From NCBI RefSeq assembly GCF_002114285.1, contig NZ_NEDJ01000004.1, positions 37,326 to 101,325 of the forward strand: a stretch of 64,000 nucleotides of DNA, given 5' to 3'. Origin of the DNA: Halorubrum ezzemoulense DSM 17463. Lineage in GTDB: Archaea; Halobacteriota; Halobacteria; Halobacteriales; Haloferacaceae. The notes below the pieces were generated by a model. It made no database searches. It was not told the origin of the DNA and was given only the letters and a program-made list of their open reading frames with translations. Positions 25,021 through 34,378 of this stretch are shown here, in pieces. The position numbers and the translations under genes were made by a program. The first letter of the stretch is position 1. Each line of letters opens with the position of its first letter.

Positions 25021-26388
25021 CTAGTCGACGTACCCAAGGTCTTCAAGCTGCTGTTTCACTTCATCGCTCTCTTCAACTTCTGGGAGGTCGGTGTCGGTCG
25101 CCTTCGCCTCGGCGATGTGATTTTCAAGCAAGGATTTGAATCGATCGACGACAGCCGGGTTCTCGTCGCTGATATCTCGAGTCTCGCTCGGATCCGACGC
25201 GATGTCGTACAGTTCAACTTCGTCGGTCTCACGCTCCCAGAAGAGTTTCCACTTGGGCGTCCGAGTTGTCAGCATGTCTCCGCCACGGGAAGTACAGAGG
25301 ACGACGTGTTCCTCGTTCTCAGTACCATCGTCACCATCCATGGTATCCATGAAACTACGACCTTGTACGGTGTCAGGGGTATCTATGCCGACTAGGTCGT
25401 ACAGTGTCGGCGGGACATCGATCAGGGAAACTTGCTGATCGATCTGAGGGCCGTTGCGACCGGGGATGTCAAACACTAGTGGGACGTGAATCAGCTCGTC
25501 GTAGTTGTACGGGTGGTGCCCGTAACGTCCGTGTTCGCCGAAGGCCTCCCCATGGTCCGCGGTAACGATCACGGCGGTCTGCTCGCGGACACCGCAGGCC
25601 TCAAGTTGCTCAAGCAGACGGCCCAAGTTGTGGTCCATGTATCGGATCTCACCGTCGTATAGATCAAGCAGATCTGCCCGGTCCTCGGTCGTGAGCGAGT
25701 TGGGATCCTCCTGCATACGGCCGTTTAGATCCGCCGTTCTGCGGGCTGAAAGTGGATCGACCCCAATCTCCTTGAGAAAGCGCTCCGGGGGTGTGAATGG
25801 GTAATGGACGTCCATATAATGTAGCCACATAAAGTAAGGCGTCTCGCCGTCCCAGTCGGTCTGGATCCACTCTACTGCCCGATCGGTTATATCCGCGGCT
25901 GGAGCGTAGGCTGAGGTGTCTGTTGCCATCGTCAGATAGTGCCAGCCGCGTCGCAGGAGGCTGTAAAGTTGCGAATCGGCAGGAACGTACTCGTCGACGA
26001 GGTTTTTGATTGTGAACGCCTCGTCGTCAGACTCAGCACCGTCGTTGAATACATCGAAACCTTTGTTGTAATTTTTTTCAGGACCAAGGTGCGGATTGGA
26101 GTGAAACCCTATGGTGGTCATGCCTGCGTCTCGGAGCGTGGACGAGAGAGCAGGGCGTCGTTCGTCAAGGTAGCGGTAGCCGCCGTACATCATTGGATAG
26201 GTTCCGGTGAGAAGGGTCGGAAAACTCGACGGCGTGTTGGGACCGTTTGCGTACGCCTCCGTGAACGAATGACCGGACGCAGCGAGTGAGGTGAGAGTCG
26301 GCGCGGGGTTCATCGATCTGTCGGAGTCTAGCGCTCGGTCGTATCGGAGGCTGTCTATTGTTACCAGCAAGACGTTCTCTACGGCCAT
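25021..26388 (-). CDS. sulfatase-like alkaline-phosphatase-superfamily enzyme with Thr at the nucleophile position
   Basis: The 455-aa product has the sulfatase fold: LLVTIDSLRYDR (metal Asp) at the start, NTPSSFPTLLTGTYP where sulfatases have Cys/Ser-x-Pro-x-Arg, YFMWLHYMDVHYPFTPPERF, and VIVTADHGEAFGEHGRYGHHPYNYDELIHVPLVF. Aligned on LLTG, the modified-Cys position is Thr and the Arg is Phe. That pattern is that of phosphotransferases and phosphodiesterases (LtaS/EptA type) rather than true sulfatases, so the usual label is doubtful. The C-terminus is QQLEDLGYVD. It is convergent with the 23451 gene, with the IS between them. Confidence 0.8.
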   Translation of the reverse strand: MAVENVLLVTIDSLRYDRALDSDRSMNPAPTLTSLAASGHSFTEAYANGPNTPSSFPTLLTGTYPMMYGGYRYLDERRPALSSTLRDAGMTTIGFHSNPHLGPEKNYNKGFDVFNDGAESDDEAFTIKNLVDEYVPADSQLYSLLRRGWHYLTMATDTSAYAPAADITDRAVEWIQTDWDGETPYFMWLHYMDVHYPFTPPERFLKEIGVDPLSARRTADLNGRMQEDPNSLTTEDRADLLDLYDGEIRYMDHNLGRLLEQLEACGVREQTAVIVTADHGEAFGEHGRYGHHPYNYDELIHVPLVFDIPGRNGPQIDQQVSLIDVPPTLYDLVGIDTPDTVQGRSFMDTMDGDDGTENEEHVVLCTSRGGDMLTTRTPKWKLFWERETDEVELYDIASDPSETRDISDENPAVVDRFKSLLENHIAEAKATDTDLPEVEESDEVKQQLEDLGYVD

Positions 26389-26495
26389 CTTACATCTACT
26401 TGGACCAGTGTCGTATGAGTATTTTCCGCTCCCGCCGTAGGAATCCGAAAGAATACATTCGGCTACTGCGATTAGTCGACAACGGAATACTAACG

Positions 26496-27956
26496 ATGGA
26501 AAACAACCACGCGTTTCTCTTGACCGCCGACGGGTTACGGTACGATCGACTCTCCGGAGCTGGGTATGATTCTCCGACTACGCCACAACTCGACGAAATT
26601 GCGATGTCGGGAGCCGCCTGCGAACAGGCGGTGGTCACGGGGACGGGGACGCGAAAGAGTTTTCCAGGAATACTAACCTCCTCGTATCCGCTGATGTACG
26701 GCGGGTATGCCCAATTGACAAAACACCGAACGACGCTGGCGAGCGCGTTCCGGGACGCTGGGTACGCCACAATTGGCGTCAACGCGAACGCTCAGTTACA
26801 CTCCCGTTTCGGTTGGGACCGCGGATTCGATATCTACTTCGATAGCGAAAACACTGTCGTAAATAGAGAGATCGGAACGTTCAGCACCGATCGCGACGCC
26901 GGCAGCGAAGCCAGCGCGTTTCGTCAGCAGTTCGAGGATCTGAAGTCCGACATCTACGAGCAGCTGGATCAGGATGGCCTGCTCTACCGCCTACTCGAAT
27001 CCGGGTACCGAACAGTCGAATCGCGCGAGCCGCCACACCCGACAGCTGACGAAGTCGTCGACCGCACGCTGTCATTCCTCGACAAGGCCCCAAATGATCG
27101 CCCGCTGTTCGTTTGGGTCCACTTCATGGACACCCACTCGCCATACGTCCCCCCTGAGTCCCACCGTGAGGCGGTCGACGCGCCCGACGTGGCAGATGGT
27201 CAACTCTGGGAGATCAACGACCAGCTCCATACCGACCCAGACAGCCTCTCTAACGCAGAGGTCGCGATGATCTCAGAAATGTACGACGCCTCGCTACACC
27301 ACATGGACGATGAGATCGGCCGTCTGATCGATGGCTTCGAGGAACGCGGGCTGTGGAACGACTCGCAGGTTGCGTTCACTTCGGACCATGGCGAGGAGTT
27401 TCGGGAACACGGTGGGCTCACCCACTGTATCGAACCCTACGAGGAGGGCGCACGCGTTCCGCTCCTGTTCAGACTCGGTTCCGAGGAGCTGACAACCGTC
27501 GAAGGCATCACCTCGACCATCGATCTTGGGCCGACGCTACTTGACGCCGCTGTGGCCGACCCGGAAGTCCCGGATCAGTTTCACGGGCAAACGCTAGCTC
27601 CTGTCCTCCGCGGCGAGGAATCAATTTCCGAGGACCGGGCGGTGTTCATCCAAAACTCCAACCGGTCGGGGAGGGAAGTCAATCCCGACCTACGAATTAC
27701 TGGCTGTCGGACCACCGAGTGGAAGTTCATCACGTCACTCGACAAGCAAATTAGGACTAAACTATTCCACCTCCCGAACGATCCGGGCGAAGAAAAAAAT
27801 CTCGCCGACGACAAACCGGAACAGGTCGAGATATTCGAGAGAATCATTGCCGATCACTACGATCAACCGGCATATACCAACTACGGAATTGAGGGTGCGG
27901 TCGACACCGGTGATGTCGGCAATCGGCTCGAAGCGCTTGGGTATATTGATCACTGA
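26496..27956 (+). CDS. sulfatase-like alkaline-phosphatase-superfamily enzyme
   Basis: The 486-aa product starts MENNHAFLLTADGLRYDR, so the metal-binding strand is at the N-terminus as in the neighbour at 25021. An in-frame ATG at 26415 would add 27 basic residues and leave only 26 bases to the divergent gene, too little for promoters, so 26496 is preferred. TGTRKSFPGILTSSYP replaces the sulfatase signature (Thr at the nucleophile place, no Arg). VHFMDTHSPYVPP and FTSDHGEEFREHGGLTHC complete the metal site. It ends NRLEALGYIDH. It probably modifies surface glycans. The substrate is unknown. Confidence 0.78.
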   Translation: MENNHAFLLTADGLRYDRLSGAGYDSPTTPQLDEIAMSGAACEQAVVTGTGTRKSFPGILTSSYPLMYGGYAQLTKHRTTLASAFRDAGYATIGVNANAQLHSRFGWDRGFDIYFDSENTVVNREIGTFSTDRDAGSEASAFRQQFEDLKSDIYEQLDQDGLLYRLLESGYRTVESREPPHPTADEVVDRTLSFLDKAPNDRPLFVWVHFMDTHSPYVPPESHREAVDAPDVADGQLWEINDQLHTDPDSLSNAEVAMISEMYDASLHHMDDEIGRLIDGFEERGLWNDSQVAFTSDHGEEFREHGGLTHCIEPYEEGARVPLLFRLGSEELTTVEGITSTIDLGPTLLDAAVADPEVPDQFHGQTLAPVLRGEESISEDRAVFIQNSNRSGREVNPDLRITGCRTTEWKFITSLDKQIRTKLFHLPNDPGEEKNLADDKPEQVEIFERIIADHYDQPAYTNYGIEGAVDTGDVGNRLEALGYIDH

Positions 27957-28750
27957 TCGTGGATTGATCTGTAGATTTCACTCGCGGTCACGAACGATCG
28001 CTCGGTCCGATTCAATAGTATCCGGAGGTCCGTTCGGAACTGTTCTCCGTCGTTTTCAAGTTCCTCGTATTTTGTCGCGTCGTAGGGGTGCATATACATC
28101 GAGAACACTGATGGCGTCGCGTCAAGGAGCCACGTGAGTGCGCGACGGCCGCTACAGAAGCGTCTATCCGAGCGGAGTTCGTGGGCAGTTGCGGTGATAT
28201 TTCCTCCTAGACCAGCCCGCATACCGACCTTAGAGAGAAGCGGCGGCTCGCCGTAGGTCGTCGGCAGTTCGACCAAGCCACTCTTGTGCTCAAACGGCAC
28301 GACTCGGCTGGTCACCTCGGCGGGCATGTGATCGCGATACCGTACATTGACCGACGCGTCCACCTCAAACCCGAGGTCGGCAAGTACGTTGAGCGTAGCT
28401 GGTTCAATCTTGTGTCTGCCGGCCCGGAAAGCCGTAAGGACAGTCTCATCGAGACCGGCCGCCTGGGCCACGGACTTCCGAGTCTGGGATATAAGGTCGC
28501 GCTGGCGAGCGGGATCGAGCTCAGCGAGGTTGTCGTCCCTGTGGCCGAACTCCCGCGGGTGGACGTGGACGCCCACCTCATGGTCAGCGGCCAGTCGTTT
28601 TAAGATATCCGGACGCTCAGTCGCGATCCGGTAGGTAGCATATACAGTTCCACGGGGCACAATGGAGTTGTACCAGTCCATCGCCTCGGCGACGCCGTCA
28701 AATGATCCGTCCTTATTAGGTTCAAGATCGACGGAAAAGGCTATGGACAT
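27950..28750 (-). CDS. polysaccharide deacetylase-family protein
   Basis: The 266-aa product has the NodB-like features: FSVDLEP with the catalytic/metal Asp at the N-terminus, VGVHVHPREFGH with the metal His pair, then FRAGRHKIEPATLNVLADLGFEVDASV and a late MYMHPYDATKY His motif. It removes acetyl groups from amino sugars, or acts on a related carbohydrate ester. It overlaps the 3' end of the sulfatase-like gene (convergent, 7 bases) and is divergent from the glycosyltransferase at 28786. Confidence 0.82.
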   Translation of the reverse strand: MSIAFSVDLEPNKDGSFDGVAEAMDWYNSIVPRGTVYATYRIATERPDILKRLAADHEVGVHVHPREFGHRDDNLAELDPARQRDLISQTRKSVAQAAGLDETVLTAFRAGRHKIEPATLNVLADLGFEVDASVNVRYRDHMPAEVTSRVVPFEHKSGLVELPTTYGEPPLLSKVGMRAGLGGNITATAHELRSDRRFCSGRRALTWLLDATPSVFSMYMHPYDATKYEELENDGEQFRTDLRILLNRTERSFVTASEIYRSIHDQ

Positions 28751-28785
28751 AAGTGATTAAATGTTCTCTATGGGTGATAATAGTA

Positions 28786-29763
28786 ATGTCGCAGTCCGCC
28801 CTTTACCTCGGGAGCCGGTGTCCGCCGAACATGGAGGCCTACCTAGATTCTCTGCTCTACCAGACACGGGAAGAGGAACTCTGGTTCGAACTGATTGTGG
28901 TCGGGAACTGCCGCGTGCCGGTGTGGCTAACCGACGCTGACAGGATTTCTGTAACTCGGTACAGTGCTCCACAAAAGACCGGATTCGAGCGGGCTCGAAT
29001 TACCGCCAACGTGGTCAGACGATATCTGCGGGAGAATGACCCTGACACAATCAGACAGATCACTCAGCCCCGATGGCATGCCCCCGGCGTCTTGGCGGGC
29101 GCTATTGGGTCTGACGTGCGAGGCTATACCCGGGCATCTGCGTCGCTGTTCGGCGAGTATCGCGAGGCTCCGTCCCCGGTTCGGGCATGGCTAGCGAACA
29201 ACGCACTCGGACGGTCGATATTTCTCTCCGACGCGGTCTACACGCCCAGATACGGCGGCGTCGAGGTGCCCTGGTGGGCGCCGGCTGACATAGTAAGAGA
29301 GGAACGAACCGTTAACGGCGACCGTTTCTCGCCCGAAGTCGCGCCCCGTGAGGATCTGTTCTCGCAGGACTGCGACCGGGTGCTAACCGTTGGTCGAATT
29401 TCCCGGCGGAAGGGGACCGATCTGCTACTAAAGGTCGCTAAACGCCTCAACACCGCGGAGTTCGTCGTCGTGGGGGCAGTCGGGGACAAGAATCTTGCGG
29501 CCCGCCTTGACGACTCTTCGAACGTTCGTCGTTATCCGCCAGTAAACTACATCGAGATGCCGGAACTGTACGCCGCCTCCGACCTCGTCCTCTCCGTTTC
29601 CCGGCTGGAGTGGGGCGGTGTATCGCGCGCGATGCTCGAAGGGAAGGCAACTGGCCTCCCCGTTATCGCGCTCGATCGTAAGGAAGCGGGTTCCGTCGCC
29701 AACACCACGGTTCAGGAAGACCCTGACGCAATCGCTGACGCCGTGCGGCGAATCCTAGGCTGA
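28786..29763 (+). CDS. glycosyltransferase (GT-B, family 1/4 type)
   Basis: The 325-aa product from ATG 28786 (an upstream in-frame start at 28753 would nearly touch the divergent gene) carries a C-terminal GT-B domain: DRVLTVGRISRRKGTDLLLKVAKRL, VVGAVGDKNLAARL, MPELYAASDLVLSVSRLEWGGVSRAMLEGKATGLPVIALD, with the donor-binding Glu in AMLEGKA. The N-terminal domain is short and divergent, and the protein is smaller than most of the family. It probably adds one sugar to the cluster's glycan. Confidence 0.8.
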   Translation: MSQSALYLGSRCPPNMEAYLDSLLYQTREEELWFELIVVGNCRVPVWLTDADRISVTRYSAPQKTGFERARITANVVRRYLRENDPDTIRQITQPRWHAPGVLAGAIGSDVRGYTRASASLFGEYREAPSPVRAWLANNALGRSIFLSDAVYTPRYGGVEVPWWAPADIVREERTVNGDRFSPEVAPREDLFSQDCDRVLTVGRISRRKGTDLLLKVAKRLNTAEFVVVGAVGDKNLAARLDDSSNVRRYPPVNYIEMPELYAASDLVLSVSRLEWGGVSRAMLEGKATGLPVIALDRKEAGSVANTTVQEDPDAIADAVRRILG

Positions 29764-29785
29764 GTTGTCTCCAGTACGGATCCCT

Positions 29786-30592
29786 TCAGGCCTCTATCGC
29801 GGACATTGTCACCGGCTCCAGCTCCGTAGCAGCCCGCTCGCATAGTCGCTCGAACGCGTCGAATTCGTCAGCGATATTCATACAGGCGGGGTGCGCGAGC
29901 ACCGTCGCGGGGCAATTTTCATTCACATGATCGGCGACACAGCTAAGCACCCAATCGAGCCAAGCATCGGCCTCACGGGCCTCGGAACCAAAGGGGCCAT
30001 TGAAGTCGTTTGCGGCGACATATTCGGACGTCCGGAACGAATGGTATATGTGGTCATGATCCGGAGGAGTGTTTATTGGCACCATCGTCAAGCCACCGTC
30101 GGTGCGCGCATCACCGTCGGGTTCGATGGTGTCTGAGAAGTGCGTGACACCGTACTGTGCGAGCAGGTTGACGGTGTGACTGTCGTGGCGGTACGCATGA
30201 TCACGCCAAGCCGTAACGGTCACACCGAGATCCGAAAACACATCTAGCGTTCGGCGGATTTCGTGAGCTTGGAACGGTCGCGGCCCGTTCCAAGAGCCGA
30301 TCCGGCCATCGGTGACTTTCTCGAGCGCCCGCCAAGCGGTGTGTACCGGGGTCGTGAACGCCCAATAGTTGTGGCCGCCGAGTTCGATGTTCTCCATGGC
30401 CGCGAGGCGTTTCACCCGCTCCGGTTCCTCTTCGGCGGCCTTCCCGGTCACGAACAGCGTCACTGGAACGTCGTACTCTGCGGCGATCTCGGCGTATTCG
30501 ATTGCCGCTTCTACTTCAGTCTGATCCATGTACTCTTGATCCCGTGTCTCCAGAGACATGTGGTGAACATCGCCGGTGAGACAGACCGTCAT
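29786..30592 (-). CDS. polysaccharide deacetylase-family protein
   Basis: The 268-aa product begins MTVCLTGDVHHMSL, with the Asp expected at the NodB-type active site, followed by YDVPVTLFVTGKAAEEEPERVKRLAAMENIELGGHNYWAF, where a His completes the metal site, and FRTSEYVAANDF and ATVLAHPACM with the late His. It probably deacetylates amino sugars. The ATG overlaps the stop of the upstream phosphodiesterase-like gene (ATGA), so both are made from one leftward transcript. Confidence 0.82.
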   Translation of the reverse strand: MTVCLTGDVHHMSLETRDQEYMDQTEVEAAIEYAEIAAEYDVPVTLFVTGKAAEEEPERVKRLAAMENIELGGHNYWAFTTPVHTAWRALEKVTDGRIGSWNGPRPFQAHEIRRTLDVFSDLGVTVTAWRDHAYRHDSHTVNLLAQYGVTHFSDTIEPDGDARTDGGLTMVPINTPPDHDHIYHSFRTSEYVAANDFNGPFGSEAREADAWLDWVLSCVADHVNENCPATVLAHPACMNIADEFDAFERLCERAATELEPVTMSAIEA

Positions 30593-32091
30593 TCGAGGTA
30601 CCCGAGATCCTCTAGGCGAGCCGCCACCTCGTCGTCGGCACTTTCGTCGATCGACGCGAACGGGATCGGCTCGCGAGACGCGACCGAACGCCCGCCCGTC
30701 AGTTGCGGTTCACCGTCCATGTCGGTCGGGACGGCGACGCCGAGCTGGTGAAGCAGCGTCGGAGCAACGTCCGTGATTGACATGGTATTGTTGAGCGACT
30801 CGTCCTGCGTATCAGCCCCGGTAGCGAGGAACAGGCCGGTCCGAACGTTCTCGGCCTTCCACTTGCCCGCGTCCGAGAACACCGGATTGTCGCCGATTGC
30901 ACCGCTCGTGTGAACGCCCTCGCGCTGATCAAAAATAACATTGGGCGCTTCGTCGACGAACTCACCTTCGTACGCCCCCTCACGCGTGTACACCGCACTC
31001 GCGATCGGCTTCCCACCGCGTTCGAGTTTCTCGAGGTCGCGGACGAGCTCCTCGGTCCGAGAGTCGTCGATCAGATATATCAGTCCCTGTCCGCTCGCGA
31101 TTGCGTCGCTGCGTTCCCAGTCCACCTTGTCGAGCTTCTGCTCGCGTTTGAATCCCTCTTCATCCTCGGGGACGGCGTCCTTGACCGACTCCGGCGTGAG
31201 TGACGTGATCAGCCCGTGAACACCGAGGCGATGTGCGAGCTGCGAGACGCGCTTCTTGTTGATCCCGAACTTAGAGAACGTGTCGGACGCTCCCGTCTCG
31301 GTAACGAGGTACCCCTCGCGCTCCAGCCAGCTGTTGGCATGGAACACCGTGTCCACGTCGGTACAGCCGTGATCGGACATCAGGTAAAGCGTCGCATCGG
31401 GGTACGCGTCGCGGATCTCACCGATGTGTTCGTCGATGACCTGCCAGCCTCGCTTCGTCACGTCGTCACGCCAGAAGAAGTGCTGGAGAACGTTGATGTA
31501 AAACACCGTTAGATGGGCCACGTCGACCGGGCGGTCCGAGAGAAGTTCGCGGAACGTCTCGAATCGCTCGTCGATCAGGTCGACGAGAGCAGATGCCGCC
31601 TCGTGGTCCTCGTTCGACGTGACGGGGATCTTCGGATGGAGTCGATAGTCGCGCTCTTCGAGTTCGTCTTCGAGCGCTTCAGGGTAGGTGTAATCGTCCT
31701 GTTCGCTTCCGGGACCCCCAGCTACCATCCAGCCGTCCACCTCGAACGTCGGATACGACATCGGGAGGTTCATGATTCCGACGGTCTTCCCGGCGTCGTT
31801 CAGATAATCCCAGTAGTTACTCGATTTAAACGACCGGGATGTCGGCGTCGTGAGCGTTCGGTTTTCAGTGTCGATCTTCTCCCACCAAAAGACGCCGAGC
31901 TTTCCGGGGTTCTTGCCCGTCGAGTAGCAGCGCCAGTTCGGACACGTGACCGGTGGCGGACAGCTCTCCATATCGCTCCACGTCCCCTCCTCTCGGAGCG
32001 CTTGGACGTTCAGAAGGTCGCCGCTCTCGAGCCACGGCTCTAGCAGGTCCCAGTTGGCCCCATCGAGACCGAGGACGATCGTCTCCGTCAT
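30589..32091 (-). CDS. nucleotide-pyrophosphatase/phosphodiesterase-like enzyme of the alkaline phosphatase superfamily
   Basis: The 500-aa product starts IVLGLDGANWDLLEPWL (metal Asp), has PPPVTCPNWRCYSTGKNPGKLGVFWW with the Thr nucleophile of the NPP branch, then VDVAHLTVFYINVLQHFFW and LYLMSDHGCTDVDTVFHANSWL with the second metal site. Such proteins cleave or transfer phosphodiesters, and related haloarchaeal ones sit in glycan clusters. It ends ARLEDLGYLE, the same C-terminal ending as the three sulfatase-like enzymes to the left. It is the first gene of a leftward pair with the deacetylase. Confidence 0.82.
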   Translation of the reverse strand: MTETIVLGLDGANWDLLEPWLESGDLLNVQALREEGTWSDMESCPPPVTCPNWRCYSTGKNPGKLGVFWWEKIDTENRTLTTPTSRSFKSSNYWDYLNDAGKTVGIMNLPMSYPTFEVDGWMVAGGPGSEQDDYTYPEALEDELEERDYRLHPKIPVTSNEDHEAASALVDLIDERFETFRELLSDRPVDVAHLTVFYINVLQHFFWRDDVTKRGWQVIDEHIGEIRDAYPDATLYLMSDHGCTDVDTVFHANSWLEREGYLVTETGASDTFSKFGINKKRVSQLAHRLGVHGLITSLTPESVKDAVPEDEEGFKREQKLDKVDWERSDAIASGQGLIYLIDDSRTEELVRDLEKLERGGKPIASAVYTREGAYEGEFVDEAPNVIFDQREGVHTSGAIGDNPVFSDAGKWKAENVRTGLFLATGADTQDESLNNTMSITDVAPTLLHQLGVAVPTDMDGEPQLTGGRSVASREPIPFASIDESADDEVAARLEDLGYLE

Positions 32092-32128
32092 CGTTCAATC
32101 GTCCTTCGCTACTCGGGAGGAGTATATG

Positions 32129-33277
32129 TTACTGGCGGACGCGTCGCTGGAGATCGGCGTGCCAGTCCGCGATGGTATCACGGGCTTCCTCGGTGAACGT
32201 ATTGATAGAGAATCGAGAGACGTGTTTCTCAGGATCGACAGTCAGGTGCTTTTCGGCAAATTCACCGATACTCCGTTGGATGCTACCCGCTGTCCCGTCG
32301 TGAAGTCGTCCGTTCTCCTCGCTAACAAAGAGTCCCGGGAACCCTTCGTCTCGGGATAAAACCGGCTTCCCGCTCGCGTTCGCCTCGATAGGAACGATTC
32401 CAAAGTCTTCGTTGTACCCGTTGAACACGACCGCGGTACAGCACGCTAGTAGCTCGAACTTCTCGGTCTCATCGACGAAGCCACGCCACTCGATATTCTT
32501 GGCGCGCTCGATCCGATCGAGGACCGCATCGTCGACGTCGCCGGCTCCGCCGGCCATCACCAGACGCTCGTCCAGTTCCTCGAACGCCGAAACGACCTCG
32601 GGAACGCCCTTCTCCTCGTCGAGCCGACCGAGGTGAAGGAAGTATCCGTGATCGCCGTCGTTGTGGTACCGATCCAGTTCGACGGGAGGATATAATACCT
32701 CCGAGTCCCGCTTGTAGTACTTCCAGAGACGACGTCCGATGATCGGGCTGTTGACGAAGTAGTGATCGACGCGCGGATCGACCGCCACGTCTCGCGTCCG
32801 GAGGTAGCGTATCATCGGTCGCGAAAGAGCTCCGAACAGCGAGTCCTTGCGGTCGTGGTAGAGGTCGTAGAACCACCGAGGCGGAGAGTGACAGTAGTTC
32901 ACGTGAAGCGTGTCGTCGGGCGTAATGACCGCCCGCGTCGTCGCACCCGATGTAACCAACACATCTGGATCGCCGAACTCCCGCCAGTTGACGTCTTCCC
33001 ACTGTGAGTACTCGAAGAGGCGGCCAGCCCGCCGCTGTAGTCGCCGGAGCGCCGAGTAATCGAGATTGGGGGTTACGTCCTCGAACGTCACCGACCCGTA
33101 CGGGTTGGGATCGTCCGGGTCGGGCTCGCCGAGCGTGTAAACGCGCTCCGCGTCGACAGCCTCCGCGAGCTTCGTGACGAGGTACTCGGCGCCGCCCCAC
33201 GCGTTGACGTGCCAGTGGGCGACCGCGATGTCGAGATCGTCGAATTCGACGGGCTCGTCAGCGGCCGACGCGTCCAT
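32129..33277 (-). CDS. glycosyltransferase family 4 protein
   Basis: The 382-aa product shows LDIAVAHWHVNAWGGAEYLVTKLAEAV at the acceptor domain, NYCHSPPRWFYDLYHDR, then YFLHLGRLDEEKGVPEVVSAFEEL and FNGYNEDFGIVPIEANASGKPVLSRDEGFPG, where the ExxxxxxE-like site binds the sugar nucleotide. This HSPPR form is typical of mannosyltransferase-like GT4 enzymes in polysaccharide clusters. It lies 37 bases upstream of the phosphodiesterase gene and 18 bases downstream of the AglG-like gene, so a common transcript is likely. Confidence 0.87.
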   Translation of the reverse strand: MDASAADEPVEFDDLDIAVAHWHVNAWGGAEYLVTKLAEAVDAERVYTLGEPDPDDPNPYGSVTFEDVTPNLDYSALRRLQRRAGRLFEYSQWEDVNWREFGDPDVLVTSGATTRAVITPDDTLHVNYCHSPPRWFYDLYHDRKDSLFGALSRPMIRYLRTRDVAVDPRVDHYFVNSPIIGRRLWKYYKRDSEVLYPPVELDRYHNDGDHGYFLHLGRLDEEKGVPEVVSAFEELDERLVMAGGAGDVDDAVLDRIERAKNIEWRGFVDETEKFELLACCTAVVFNGYNEDFGIVPIEANASGKPVLSRDEGFPGLFVSEENGRLHDGTAGSIQRSIGEFAEKHLTVDPEKHVSRFSINTFTEEARDTIADWHADLQRRVRQ

Positions 33278-33295
33278 ATCGAGCCTGAAGGCAGG

Positions 33296-34234
33296 TCATC
33301 GAAAAAGTGTGTCGTCATCCCAGTCCCAGAGGGCGTACGCGTATCCCAATCCGACAGCGGCGGTGAACTGGAAAAGAGAGAGAAACTGAAACAGACCGGC
33401 CACCGAGGGATCTCGAATCAGCGTCGCGGTCCGTGTCGGTACCGAATCGGTCGCCAAGGTTGTGAGAAACGCTCCCTCTTCTCCTCCTTCGTCGTCGACG
33501 AACGACTCCATCGCTCGCTTCGAATACCCCTGCCAGAACGCCCGATCAACCAACCACCGGAACTCAGTCCGGTACTCGAACACCTTGTGAGCAACCTCGG
33601 CTTCCGGATCGTACCACACGCCCCGCCCGTACTCCTCTCGCATCCGTGCGCACAGCTCGGTCTCCCCCCCTTGGAGGTTCTTGTCGCCCTTCCGCCCGCC
33701 GACGTCGACGTCGAACCCTCCCAACTCCGTGAACACATCCGCTCGGAACGAGATGTTCGAGCCAAAGGTGTTGCGCACCTCGCCCGGGCCGTCCGCGAAT
33801 CCGCGATGCGTCACGCCGACCAGCCAGTAGAACTCCTCGGGGAGAAACGAGGGCTTCCCGGAGATCCATTCCGGCGTCATCTTCCCGCCGGCCGCGATCG
33901 CGTCCTCCTCCTCATACGCACGGACCAGCCGCTCGGCCCACGCCTCGTTCGCCACCGCGTCGTCGTCGATGAACCCGACCACGTCGCCGGACGCCAGCTC
34001 GGCGCCGCGGTTCCGACTCGCCAGCAGTCCCACGTTCTCGTCGTTACACGCGATCACCGTGTCCTCGCGGTCGCCGTAGTCCTCAACGACGCGGTCGTAC
34101 ACTTCCGGCGTCCCGTCGACAACCACGACGAGCTCAACATCGTCGTACGTCTGCGCGAGGACACTGTCGGCGGCCTCGCGGAAGTGCTCGTACATGTCCA
34201 GTGTGTACGTACAGATGACGACCGAGACCTTCAC
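33296..34234 (-). CDS. aglG: family 2 glycosyltransferase of the N-glycosylation pathway (AglG-like)
   Basis: From GTG 34234 the 312-aa product reads VKVSVVICTYTLDMYEHFREAADSVLAQTYDDVELVVVVDG, the standard GT2 start. Longer frames add Arg-rich sequence and are rejected. GFIDDDA gives the DxD metal/nucleotide site, and FDVDVGGRKGDKNLQGGETELCARM the acceptor region. A hydrophobic segment near the C-terminus (LFQFTAAVGLGYAYALW) anchors it in the membrane. The size and layout match AglG/AglI of Haloferax, which add hexuronic acids to the lipid-linked N-glycan, and aglB follows on the other strand. The exact Agl identity is uncertain. Confidence 0.82.
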   Translation of the reverse strand: MKVSVVICTYTLDMYEHFREAADSVLAQTYDDVELVVVVDGTPEVYDRVVEDYGDREDTVIACNDENVGLLASRNRGAELASGDVVGFIDDDAVANEAWAERLVRAYEEEDAIAAGGKMTPEWISGKPSFLPEEFYWLVGVTHRGFADGPGEVRNTFGSNISFRADVFTELGGFDVDVGGRKGDKNLQGGETELCARMREEYGRGVWYDPEAEVAHKVFEYRTEFRWLVDRAFWQGYSKRAMESFVDDEGGEEGAFLTTLATDSVPTRTATLIRDPSVAGLFQFLSLFQFTAAVGLGYAYALWDWDDDTLFR

Positions 34235-34342
34235 ACCGAGACGCTTTCGACCCGCGCGCTTAGGGTTTCCGCCTCGCTTCGGGCCCGGAACGTGTCTGCG
34301 GGTAAACACGCCCGAACACGCGCGGCGGACGCGGGTAGATGA

Positions 34343-34352
34343 CAAGCCTTAT
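34343..34352 (+). promoter_or_regulatory. TATA-like box of aglB
   Basis: AAGCCTTATG, centred about 30 bases before the aglB ATG at 34379, in the 144-bp divergent region. Confidence 0.4.
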
Positions 34353-34378
34353 GCGCGTTTTGACAGTGCCATGGGACA

